Both the position numbers and the translations under genes were made by a program. Positions 26,089-33,960 of a stretch of DNA of 51,273 nt are shown here, one piece after another. Position 1 is the first letter of the stretch; each line of letters starts with the position of its first letter. The notes below the pieces were generated by a model. It searched no databases. It was given only the letters and a program-made list of their open reading frames with translations, and had not been told where the DNA came from. This DNA is from Cognatishimia sp. F0-27 (lineage in GTDB: Bacteria; Pseudomonadota; Alphaproteobacteria; Rhodobacterales; Rhodobacteraceae). Location: positions 1 to 51,273 of the forward strand of contig NZ_JAFMPQ010000039.1 in NCBI RefSeq assembly GCF_020667845.1, in the 5' to 3' direction.

Positions 26089-28446
26089 ATGATATTCGGA
26101 CTAGACGGCGTCGAGATCGGCCTGATCATCGTATTCTTGCTGCTCTTCTCGGCCATTCTGTCGGGCTTCCCGGTGGCCTTTGCCATCGGCGGCGCGGGCG
26201 TTCTGAGCTTTGGCGTGATTGCCGCGCTCGACAGCGCGGGACTGCTCATACACCAGGCCATCGATACAGGCTCGGAGGCCTATAATGCGCTGGTTGCCAG
26301 CGGTATACCGGCCAAGGGGATATCGGTCTTTACGCATCCGGATCTGCCAAGGGTGGCGACGGAGTCGATCTTCCCCGACGGCAGCGCGCAGGACGCGCTC
26401 AAGCGGGTGATCGCGGGCATCACGAACCGGATCAACGAACGGGTGATCGCCGGTCAGAGCATCGAGACGCTGCTTGCGGTCCTGATGTTCGTTCTCATGG
26501 GGATCGTGCTCGAACGCTCCAAGATCGCCAATGACCTGCTGACCACCATGGCGCGGGTCTTTGGCCCCCTGCCCGGCGGTCTTGCGGTGTCCATCGTCGT
26601 TGTGGGTGCGTTCCTCGCCGCCTCGACGGGCATCGTCGGCGCGACCGTGGTGACCATGGGGCTGCTGGCCCTGCCGACCATGCTGCGCAACAACTATTCG
26701 CCGGAATTGGCGACCGGTGTGATCGCGGCCTCGGGCACGCTCGGCCAGATCATTCCGCCCTCGATCGTGATCGTCCTGCTGGGCACGCTGGCGGGCGACC
26801 TCTACTCCTCCGCGCAGGAAAGCCGCGCACAGCTTGCCGGGTGCACCGACGCGCTGACCTATCTTGGCGAACCGGCGGTTCTGTCGGTTGGCACGCTGTT
26901 CCAGGCGGCATTGCTGCCCGGTATTCTGCTTGCCGGTCTCTATGCGGCCTATGCGTTCGGCTTTGCCATGTTGAACCCCTCCAAGGCTCCGGCCGTGGAA
27001 TTGGGCAGTGCCAATAACGAGCCGGTCACCCGTGGCGAGGCCTTCACCTGGTATCTGGGTGTGCCGATTGCGCTGATCGCGGGCACGATGCTGTTTGCAC
27101 AGGTCAACATCGTCGGCAGCCAGTCCACCACGATTTCGAGCTTCTCGGACGTGGGGGAATCCGCCTCCTTGCGGACGAATGTGGACGAGCCTTGCCAGCA
27201 AGCGATGATCGAGCTTCATGGACAGGAGGCCTGGGACGCGGCGGTGGCCGAGCAACAGGCCATCGACAGCGCCGGCGGCGCACAGGAAAGCACACGCCGC
27301 ACGGATGATGAAATCTCCGACCTGCGCGAGCAGGCGGTGGCCGATGCGGCCCCCATCGGGACCGGGCTGGCCATCCTCGCGGTGATCTTTGGTCTAATCC
27401 TGTCGATTGCGCGGGGCATCTCGCCCTCGTCCGACCCGACGCCGCTGATGATCGGTGCGGGCGGGATCGTGCTTGGCCTGATCGTGGATACGCTCTTCAT
27501 CGGACCGCTCTCCTCCTCGTCGGCGACGGTGCTGGCCATGGCGCTTCCCTGGGCATTGACGCTCTATGGCTGCTATCACGCCATGCTGCGTCTGGCGCAG
27601 AACGAGTTGCTGCGTGTGGTGTTCCCGCCGCTGATCCTCATCGTTGCGGTGCTGGGCTCCATCCTGGGCGGCATCACCAACCCGACACCGGCCGCCGCGC
27701 TCGGCGCAGCGGGCGCCATCATGCTCGCCGCCTACCGCAAGCTGAAGGACGAAGACCGCAGCCCGAAGGTGATCATCTGGTCGACCCTCGCGGTGGTGCT
27801 GCTGATTCTCGTCGGAATCAACTTCGATCTGCGCATCAACACGGAGACCGTTTCGGCGGAAAGCTGGGCCGCCTTTGCCTTCGCCAATGCCCTGTATCTC
27901 TACGCGCTGTTCGGGCTGCTGTTCTCCTGCTGGGTTCTGTATCGCTCCGGCGTGCTGACGCCGGCTGTGCGGGAGACGGCCAAGGTGACGAGCATGGTTT
28001 TTACCATCCTCATCGCGTCGCAATTGCTGAACCTCGTGGTGATCTCCTTCGGCGGAGAGCATTACATCCAGCAGTTCCTGCGCAGCTTCGAGGATCCGGC
28101 GACGGCCTTCATCATCGTGATGATCATCCTCTTCATCCTCGGCTTCGTGCTCGACTTCCTCGAGATCATCTACATCGTGGTGCCGATTGTCGGACCGGTG
28201 ATCTACGGCGCGCATTTCGATCCGAAATGGGTGACCATCATGATCGCGGTGAACCTGCAAACCTCGTTCCTGACCCCGCCCTTCGGCTTTGCGCTGTTCT
28301 ATCTGCGCGGGGTTGCACCGAAGGAAGTCACGACCGGGCATATCTATCGCGGTGTGATCCCCTTCGTGCTGATCCAGGTCTTTGGTCTGGCGCTGCTGTG
28401 GTTCTTCCCGGGGATCGTCACGATCATCCCTGATCTGATCCCCTGA
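26089..28446 (+). CDS. dctM: TRAP transporter large membrane subunit (DctM type), very large
   Basis: Membrane subunit of 785 residues; typical DctM is about 430. Seen: an N-terminal core with repeated hydrophobic helices and the conserved SASGTLGQIIPPSI-like segment (VIAASGTLGQIIPPSIVIVL, about 222); a middle region (about 330-610) with a soluble Gln/Ala/Asp-rich stretch near 350-425 and extra membrane helices; and a C-terminal core with GFVLDFLEIIYIVVPIVGPV and LQTSFLTPPFGFALFYLRG. So the conserved halves are separated by a large insertion and the frame is intact. An intrinsic terminator follows 37 bp after the stop. Confidence 0.9.
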   Translation: MIFGLDGVEIGLIIVFLLLFSAILSGFPVAFAIGGAGVLSFGVIAALDSAGLLIHQAIDTGSEAYNALVASGIPAKGISVFTHPDLPRVATESIFPDGSAQDALKRVIAGITNRINERVIAGQSIETLLAVLMFVLMGIVLERSKIANDLLTTMARVFGPLPGGLAVSIVVVGAFLAASTGIVGATVVTMGLLALPTMLRNNYSPELATGVIAASGTLGQIIPPSIVIVLLGTLAGDLYSSAQESRAQLAGCTDALTYLGEPAVLSVGTLFQAALLPGILLAGLYAAYAFGFAMLNPSKAPAVELGSANNEPVTRGEAFTWYLGVPIALIAGTMLFAQVNIVGSQSTTISSFSDVGESASLRTNVDEPCQQAMIELHGQEAWDAAVAEQQAIDSAGGAQESTRRTDDEISDLREQAVADAAPIGTGLAILAVIFGLILSIARGISPSSDPTPLMIGAGGIVLGLIVDTLFIGPLSSSSATVLAMALPWALTLYGCYHAMLRLAQNELLRVVFPPLILIVAVLGSILGGITNPTPAAALGAAGAIMLAAYRKLKDEDRSPKVIIWSTLAVVLLILVGINFDLRINTETVSAESWAAFAFANALYLYALFGLLFSCWVLYRSGVLTPAVRETAKVTSMVFTILIASQLLNLVVISFGGEHYIQQFLRSFEDPATAFIIVMIILFILGFVLDFLEIIYIVVPIVGPVIYGAHFDPKWVTIMIAVNLQTSFLTPPFGFALFYLRGVAPKEVTTGHIYRGVIPFVLIQVFGLALLWFFPGIVTIIPDLIP

Positions 28447-28483
28447 CGCGAGCGCGGATACTGGGGCGAGACGCCTCCCAAAC

Positions 28484-28516
28484 CGCCCGTTCCGGACTTT
28501 CCGGGGCGGGCGTTTT
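28484..28516 (+). terminator. Intrinsic terminator of the TRAP operon
   Basis: A 12-bp stem (CGCCCG/CGGGCG outer part, two wobble pairs, CCGG/CCGG inner part) with an ACTTT loop is followed by TTTT. Confidence 0.8.
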
Positions 28517-29165
28517 CCGTTGCAGGACTGTGGCCGGTCTTGCTGGTTGAGGCGCGGAAAGAGCGGCGGCGCGGAGTGCGGCGGCGCGCGCCAAGACATG
28601 GCCGGGGTGCCAGCCAAGGGACCCGCGGCGCGTGTTGCGGTGCCTGTCTCTTGATCCGTCGCGGGCGCTCCCTGACGCTCTGTCGCCACGCACAAGCCCG
28701 CCGGTCGTTCTGCAAAGGGTCCGAAAACCGCGCCCGGCGTCACCTGCCCTCGCGCCCCGCGGTGCACGGTCCCGCCTGTGCCGGGGCACCGGGTTCTGTT
28801 GGCGTGCTGGCCTTTCGGTGTTTGCGTGGTCCTTGCGAGGGGCGGCGGCGGCGCGCGGCGGCGCCACGCTTGGCGGGGCGATCTGGCTATGTGGCCGCTA
28901 GACGACGCGTAGGACTGGTCTCACGTGATTCGCGTTCAACGCTGCCGCGGTCCGGTTGGCGGGGACAGGCCGCAGCCCGGCCTCTCAATACTGTCCATCC
29001 GATCCTCGACGGCATGCCAGCCTTTGCACCACGCCGGTGGCTGCCTTCACCATGCGCGCATCCCCGCAACAGGGTGAAGACACGGTCCCACCCCCGCCGG
29101 AGAACCCGGTGGCTTCACGCCTTATGCACCGTGTCGTGCCGTGTCGTGCCAAGTCGTAAGAGGGA
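28517..29165. other. Long gene-free stretch between the TRAP operon and bpt
   Basis: About 650 bp with open frames on both strands that are Arg/Ala/Pro-rich and unlike any family I know. No start has a good ribosome binding site. It may be a decayed gene or spacer. A 10-bp unit, GTGTCGTGCC, is repeated at 29131-29150, near the 3' end of bpt. Confidence 0.5.
29131..29150. repeat. 10-bp tandem repeat near the 3' end of bpt
   Basis: GTGTCGTGCC occurs twice head to tail, with a degenerate partial third copy, ending 15 bp past the bpt stop (bpt is on the minus strand). Confidence 0.6.
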
Positions 29166-29981
29166 TCAGACCCGTGTGCTGCCCGGCAAGGAGATATTGG
29201 CGACCTGTTCGGCAATCGGATCGGTGGAGAGCGGGTGCATTTCCGCCTCGTAGGCTTCCGGCGCGCGGAGGCGTTCCCATTGGCCCGCGCGGTGCACCTC
29301 GAGCGCGTCGAACTGGGCCTTGTAGCCCATCTTGTCGCTTCCGGGCACCCAGTAGCCGAGATAGACATAGGGCAGCCCGCTCTGGCGCGCGATATCCACG
29401 TGATCGAGGATCATCCAGGTGCCCAGCGATGCTTTTTCACGGGTCGGATCGTAAAAGCTGTACACCATAGACAGCCCGTCATCGAGCATGTCGGTCAGGC
29501 AGACAGCGACCAGATCGCCGGTTTTCGCATCGGAATATTCGATCACGCGACTGCGGATCGGGGTTTCCTCGATCATGGCCGCGAATTCGAACACGTCCAT
29601 ATCCGCCATGCCCCCGGTCGCGTGGCGTGCGTCCAGATAACGGCGGAACAGATCGTATTGATCTTCTGTCGCCCATGGGCTGGAGACCCGGCGCACGAGG
29701 TCCGCATTGCGCCGGTTGGTGCGGCGTTGGCTCTTGGACGGTTTGAAATCCGCCGCGACGATCCGCGCGGACATGCAGGCCGCGCAATCGGAACAGGACG
29801 GCCGGTAGAGCACGTTCTGCGAGCGGCGGAAGCCCTGCTTGGACAGGCTGTCATTGAGGGGCTGGGCATTGTCGCCCTGAAGCGCCGTGAAGAGCTTCCG
29901 CTCCATACGGCCCTCGAGATAGGGACAAGGCTGTGGCGCAGTCACGTAGAACTGCGGCGCAAGGGGCAATGAGTGGCGCAT
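29166..29981 (-). CDS. bpt: Aspartate/glutamate leucyltransferase (Bpt)
   Basis: N-end rule enzyme of 271 residues: it moves leucine from Leu-tRNA to N-terminal Asp or Glu, marking proteins for ClpAP/ClpS. Seen: the N-terminal [22 protein letters not shown] with the conserved cysteines of the Ate1/Bpt family, a [11 protein letters not shown] basic block, and C-terminal [16 protein letters not shown]. The ATG at 29981 is chosen; a TTG is adjacent upstream at 29984. It stands alone between the TRAP operon and the kinase/regulator pair, on the opposite strand. Family members are also named arginyltransferase. Confidence 0.92.
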   Translation of the reverse strand: MRHSLPLAPQFYVTAPQPCPYLEGRMERKLFTALQGDNAQPLNDSLSKQGFRRSQNVLYRPSCSDCAACMSARIVAADFKPSKSQRRTNRRNADLVRRVSSPWATEDQYDLFRRYLDARHATGGMADMDVFEFAAMIEETPIRSRVIEYSDAKTGDLVAVCLTDMLDDGLSMVYSFYDPTREKASLGTWMILDHVDIARQSGLPYVYLGYWVPGSDKMGYKAQFDALEVHRAGQWERLRAPEAYEAEMHPLSTDPIAEQVANISLPGSTRV

Positions 29982-30508
29982 CAAGCGGATCCCAGAGTGG
30001 CGTTGGGGTCACGGTATCAAGCCTCGGAGAGAGCGCCAACCCCCACCTGTGGCTGGAAACACCCCGTTTCCCGTTCCTGAGCGAGATAGGGCGCGGGCCG
30101 CCGCAAACAAAGGGGCCAGACCGGGATGCCGGTTGACGGCCAGGGGCCGGGTGCGGCGCGGGCCGGGTGCGGCGTGGGCCGGGTGCGTCGTGGGCCCCCC
30201 CCCGGAGGGACGGGGTGCGGATGTGGTGCACTAGCGGGCGTCGCTGCCCGTCCTGAATCGCGTGGCGACGGTGTGCGAGCGGGGCCGGCGCCCGGACAGC
30301 GGGCGGGTGTGCCAGGCGGGACGGCATGCCAAGCGGCGCCGAGTGTGTAGAGCGGCACTACGCGTGGGTCACGCTTTGGGTCGCGCAACGCAGGGCCGCA
30401 GGCACCGCCTCGCACGGTCGCGGCCAATCGGCCTTGACCCCCTCGACGCCATGATGCGACGCAGCATCCGATTGCACAGTTGCACGGCACTGGGCATAAG
30501 CTTGCCTT
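29982..30508. other. Gene-free stretch between bpt and the histidine kinase gene
   Basis: About 530 bp of divergent upstream DNA. It holds a 16-bp tandem repeat (30144-30191), a 9-base C run next to it, and the hairpin that overlaps the kinase start. No gene is supported. Confidence 0.6.
30144..30191. repeat. 16-bp tandem repeat, three copies
   Basis: GGGCCGGGTGCGGCGC-like units at 30144, 30160 and 30176 run head to tail; the third differs slightly. It lies in the divergent region between bpt and the kinase gene. Confidence 0.8.
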
Positions 30509-30513
30509 ATGCC
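30493..30513 (+). promoter_or_regulatory. Inverted repeat overlapping the kinase start codon
   Basis: GGCATAAG and CTTATGCC form a perfect 8-bp stem with a 5-nt loop, and the ATG (30509-30511) lies in the second arm. In RNA it could hide the start; in DNA it could be an operator. No ribosome binding site is visible upstream of the ATG. Confidence 0.5.
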
Positions 30514-31933
30514 TGTGCATTGGCCCCGATTGCCCCTTTCCTATGGGCAGAAACTGTTTCTGCTCGCCTCGCTGCCGCTGGTGCTGGCGGTTTCGGCCAT
30601 TGCCGTGTTGGTGGCCGCGCAATCCCGTGCATTGGCAGAACGCGAAATCCGGGGCCTCGAAACCCAGCTGATCGAAGCCAAGAAGAGCGAGCTGCGCAAC
30701 TACGTGACGCAAGCGCGCAACGGGTTCTACTTCGTCTACGGGTCCGCCGCGCCGGATGACGAAGACGCCAAGGACCAGGTCATGCAGATTTTCTCCGCCA
30801 TGATCTATGGCGATGAGGGGTTCTTTTTTGTGTATGACTACGAGGGCACAAACCTCGTGTCACCGCGCCAGACCCATATGATCAATGAAAACTGGTGGGA
30901 TCTCCGCGATGCCGAAGGCACACCCGTGGTGCAGGAATTCATTTTCACGGCGCGGTCGGGCGCGGGCTATGTGGAGCATCTCTGGCCCAAACCATCGACC
31001 GGAGAAGAGGCGCGGATGATCACCTATGTGACCTCCCTGCCCTCCTGGCGATGGGCGGTGGGCACGGGGGTGTTCATCGACGATATTCTCGAAACCGTGG
31101 CGGCTGCGCGTGCCGATGTGGAAGCGCGGGTGCAACGCACATTCCTCTATATCGGTGTGATCACGCTGGCGGCCTTGCTGCTGGTCTTCTGCTCGGGCCT
31201 TTTCCTCAACATCCGCGAGCGCCGGCTGGCGGATGCCAAGCTCAAGCTGCTCACGCAGCGGGTTTTCGATGCGCAGGAAGAAGAGCGCGGGCGCGTGGCC
31301 CGCGAATTGCATGACGGGATCAGCCAGATCCTCGTTGGCGTGAAATATGCGCTCGACATCACCCGGCGCAGGGTCGCGAGCGGGGATGAGCGCGCCGAGG
31401 AGACGCTGACACGCGGGATCGACCACCTCGGCGAGGCCATCAACGAGGTGCGGCGGATCAGCCGCGACCTGCGCCCCGGCGTGCTCGACGATCTGGGCCT
31501 TGGTCCCGCGATCAAGGCGCTGGCCGACGATTTTCAGTCGCGCACCCAGATCGAGACGCGGTTCGACACGGTTGTGTTCCGCAACCGGCTCGATCAGGAC
31601 GCCAAGATTGCGCTGTATCGCATCGCGCAGGAAGCGCTCACCAATGTGGAGCGTCACGCGGGCGCAACCCGTGTCGATATCGACCTGCGCGGCCATCGCG
31701 CCGGCGCGACCTTGCGCATTGCCGATGACGGGCGCGGCATGTCAGACCGCTCGCGCGACGCGCGGGCCGGGATCGGGCTGCGCAACATGCAGGAACGCAT
31801 GGACCAGCTTGGCGGCACGCTGCGCGTGCTGTCCTCGCGCTCGGGCACGGTGATCGAAGCACAGGTGCCGCTTACACATATGCTGCCACCCGAAGATGGC
31901 GGCCAGACAATCCGAACGCAGGTGCAGGCATGA
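30509..31933 (+). CDS. Cache-domain sensor histidine kinase (NarX/DegS-type)
   Basis: Membrane sensor kinase of 474 residues. Seen: membrane helix 1 (about 15-38), a periplasmic single cache-like domain (about 45-205, with GFFFVYDYEGTNLVSP and WRWAVGTGVFIDDI), membrane helix 2 (about 212-233), a HisKA_3 domain with the phospho-accepting His in ARELHDGISQILVG (about 269), and an HATPase region (RIAQEALTNVERHA, ADDGRGM, GIGLRNMQERM). The final four bases overlap the response regulator start (ATGA). Cache domains usually bind small organic acids. The nearby TRAP operon is a possible target, which is inference. The start codon sits in a hairpin. Confidence 0.93.
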   Translation: MPVHWPRLPLSYGQKLFLLASLPLVLAVSAIAVLVAAQSRALAEREIRGLETQLIEAKKSELRNYVTQARNGFYFVYGSAAPDDEDAKDQVMQIFSAMIYGDEGFFFVYDYEGTNLVSPRQTHMINENWWDLRDAEGTPVVQEFIFTARSGAGYVEHLWPKPSTGEEARMITYVTSLPSWRWAVGTGVFIDDILETVAAARADVEARVQRTFLYIGVITLAALLLVFCSGLFLNIRERRLADAKLKLLTQRVFDAQEEERGRVARELHDGISQILVGVKYALDITRRRVASGDERAEETLTRGIDHLGEAINEVRRISRDLRPGVLDDLGLGPAIKALADDFQSRTQIETRFDTVVFRNRLDQDAKIALYRIAQEALTNVERHAGATRVDIDLRGHRAGATLRIADDGRGMSDRSRDARAGIGLRNMQERMDQLGGTLRVLSSRSGTVIEAQVPLTHMLPPEDGGQTIRTQVQA

Positions 31934-32583
31934 CACACCAAAACCCGGCCATCCGTGTTGTGGTCGTCGACGACCATCCGATGGTGGCCGAAGGCATCGA
32001 AGCCATTCTTGAAAGCTATGACGACCTCGAGGTGGTGGCGACGCTGTCGGATGGGCAGCAAGTGATCGACAAGGTCTCGGAACTGCGGCCGGACGTGATC
32101 CTGATGGATCTCAACATGCCCGGCGTGGGCGGGCTTTCCGCCACCGAACTGATCCTCGAAGAGCATCCCGAAACACGTATCCTCGTGTTTTCGATGCATG
32201 ATTCGCCGGAATACATCACCACGGCCCTGAACCATGGCGCGCGGGGCTATGTGCTCAAGGACGTGCCGACCGACGAGATCAAGGCGGCCATCGACACGGT
32301 CATGTCCGGCGGCCGGTATCTCTGCACCGGGGCGGAAGGGGCGCTCTCGCCGCCCACCCGGCAGGCAGGCGAAGCGCTTACCACGCGCGAACAGACCGTT
32401 CTGTTGCAGCTGGCGCAGGGCAAGTCCAACAAGGAAGTCGCGCTCGCGCTGTCGATCTCCGTGCGCACGGTGGAAACACATCGCAAGAACATCAAACGCA
32501 AGCTCGGGATCAGCTCGACCGCTGGCCTGACACGCTACGCGCTGGAGCATGGCGTGTTGCAGGGAACGGGTGCGAATCTCTGA
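31930..32583 (+). CDS. NarL/FixJ-type response regulator
   Basis: Partner of the kinase, 217 residues. Seen: receiver domain (about 9-125) with acidic VVDDHPMV, the phospho-accepting Asp in VILMDLNMPG (about 59), and the Lys in YVLKDVPTDEIK; LuxR-type helix-turn-helix (about 150-210) with LTTREQTVLLQLAQGKSNKE and ISVRTVETHRKNIKRKLG. Start overlaps the kinase stop as ATGA, so the two are translationally coupled. The target promoters are not visible in this window. The following 245 bp (32584-32828) show no gene. Confidence 0.95.
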   Translation: MTHQNPAIRVVVVDDHPMVAEGIEAILESYDDLEVVATLSDGQQVIDKVSELRPDVILMDLNMPGVGGLSATELILEEHPETRILVFSMHDSPEYITTALNHGARGYVLKDVPTDEIKAAIDTVMSGGRYLCTGAEGALSPPTRQAGEALTTREQTVLLQLAQGKSNKEVALALSISVRTVETHRKNIKRKLGISSTAGLTRYALEHGVLQGTGANL

Positions 32584-32828
32584 GCGCAGACCGGCGAGAC
32601 AGAGAGGCGTCCTGCGCCGGACTCATCGCCGGACGGGATGGCCCGAAAGAATGAAGCCGGCGAACGCGAGAGACAGCACGCTTAAACCGTTGCGGCATGA
32701 GCGAAAACGGCGCCAGCACAACGACCGGTTCAGGGTCGACAGGCTCAGGGCAGACGCACTGTTGAACGGGCAAGGGGCGCCGCCTATGCAGATCGCGGCG
32801 CAGACCCCGTTGCCGGGGCATCAGGCGC

Positions 32829-33044
32829 TCAGAGCGCGACGCCGGTCTTGTCCGTGTCGCAATCCAGCCCGAAAAACAGGACCGCAGCGGGAATGATCCG
32901 CATGGTTTGCGGCGCGCTGCGCTCCTCTGCGACGCCATAACTGCCATGCGGGACATCGCCCATCCACGCGGCCACGCCGATCAGGGCTGCAAGAAGAGCC
33001 GCCTTGCACAAGGTAAAATCTCTATGAAACACAGTGCGGGTCAT
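32829..33044 (-). CDS. Small membrane or secreted protein, unknown
   Basis: A 71-residue protein not recognised. One hydrophobic segment (about 14-28, KAALLAALIGVAAWMG) could be a signal peptide or an anchor. The C-terminal part ends FFGLDCDTDKTGVAL. The ribosome binding site is very strong (AGGAGGTCACC then ATG), so it is probably real. A 9-bp element, AAACTGAAC, lies 31 bp upstream of the start, as it does (30 bp) before the next gene on the same strand. Confidence 0.65.
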   Translation of the reverse strand: MTRTVFHRDFTLCKAALLAALIGVAAWMGDVPHGSYGVAEERSAPQTMRIIPAAVLFFGLDCDTDKTGVAL

Positions 33045-33138
33045 GGTGACCTCCTGCGGGGTTGAAGTGCTTTGAGTTCAGTTTGACCGATCCGTCACTC
33101 GCGTTCAAATCACGTCTGCGCGTTTGGATGTTGCAATG

Positions 33139-33519
33139 TCAGAGCGGCGGAACGGCGGCTATCCGAACCAGTGTCACACCGTTATCGGACTGCAACGTGG
33201 TGGCATCGATCTGCGCGAGCACATGACACCGGAGCTGCGCGGTCTCGCCGTTGGGAAGCGCAAGGCAGAGACGATCGCCGCGCGTATACCAATGCCCTTC
33301 AGTCTGACGGGTCGGCGTTTCGAGCACCAAACGTCCCTGTGTGAGAAAGCGGGCCTCCACCGGTTGCCCGGCCACATCGGCCAGGAAGATCCTGTTTTCG
33401 AGGGTCATTCGCAGGTCTTGTGCGGCCTGCACCGGACCGACGCACAGTCCCAGCACGATCGCCGCCGCAAGCAGCAAAGCCTTGCCCATATGGAAATCGG
33501 AGCCGTGTTTTCGGATCAT
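33139..33519 (-). CDS. Small secreted protein, unknown
   Basis: Protein of 126 residues not recognised by family. It begins MIRKHGSDFHMGKALLLAAA and carries a signal peptide ending GPVQAAQ. The mature part alternates short beta-like segments (MTLENRIFLADVAGQPVEA, RLVLETPTRQTEGHWYTRG) and has two Cys residues. The ribosome binding site GGGGGAG is strong for the ATG at 33519; an internal ATG at 33489 is an alternative. It shares the upstream element AAACTGAAC with the smaller gene that follows at 33044, so co-regulation is likely. Confidence 0.7.
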   Translation of the reverse strand: MIRKHGSDFHMGKALLLAAAIVLGLCVGPVQAAQDLRMTLENRIFLADVAGQPVEARFLTQGRLVLETPTRQTEGHWYTRGDRLCLALPNGETAQLRCHVLAQIDATTLQSDNGVTLVRIAAVPPL

Positions 33520-33708
33520 CGGGCGCTCCCCCTGTAGATAAACTGTCCGGTTCAGTTTAACTGCGCGAGACGCCCTGTCCACAGTCAAATGGTGCGCAGA
33601 TGCACAGCAGCCTGCGCATTCAGCGAAACCCTGCCACTTGCGCCGATCCCACGAAACATTCGGAAAGAAAAAACGCACCCAGAGACAGATTTTTTCGGGC
33701 GTTGAGTG

Positions 33709-33737
33709 TTGACGCCTCCCGCCCCCGCTCATAATGT
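33709..33737 (+). promoter_or_regulatory. Promoter of the ilv leader and ilvB
   Basis: A near-consensus -35 TTGACG (33709-33714) and -10 TAATGT (33732-33737) are 17 bp apart. Transcription would start near 33744, about 20 nt before the leader peptide ATG. Confidence 0.75.
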
Positions 33738-33763
33738 CGCTCGCGCGAAGGATGGAGATCGTG

Positions 33764-33811
33764 ATGAACCTCGTACTGGTCATTGTAGGAACAAGGCGCA
33801 TGGGCCGGTAA
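33764..33811 (+). CDS. ilv leader peptide
   Basis: A 15-residue frame, MNLVLVIVGTRRMGR, with ATG at 33764 and TAA at 33809-33811, preceded by AGGATGGAGATCGTG. Six consecutive codons (33770-33787) specify Leu, Val, Leu, Val, Ile and Val, the products of the pathway. This is the signature of an attenuation leader peptide; stalling at these codons when charged tRNA is scarce would control termination just downstream. Confidence 0.85.
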   Translation: MNLVLVIVGTRRMGR

Positions 33812-33865
33812 CGGCATCCTGAAAAGGACCCCATGCGCCCCCGCCTCAAAACCGGGGGTTTTTTT
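33795..33865 (+). terminator. ilvB transcription attenuator
   Basis: GGCGCATGGG (33795-33804) is perfectly complementary to CCCATGCGCC (33830-33839). The terminator hairpin uses CCCCCG (33838-33843) and CGGGGG (33853-33858), then seven T residues (33859-33865). The two structures share 33838-33839 and compete. A ribosome stalled at the Leu/Val/Ile codons leaves the first arm free (readthrough); one that reaches the stop at 33811 covers it (termination). This two-state reading is inference from the pairing. ilvB starts 95 bp further on. Confidence 0.8.
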
Positions 33866-33960
33866 ATGCCCGATGCTATGCCCGATACCCAGAGATTTCG
33901 CCCAACAAACCGACGCTTGCAGACGCAGGCCAACCGCAGTGTCGAATTCGGAGAACAGCG

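Noticed and set aside
28540-29253. 237-residue plus-strand frame in the gap after the TRAP operon
   Set aside because: Very Arg-rich, no ribosome binding site, and runs into bpt on the other strand.
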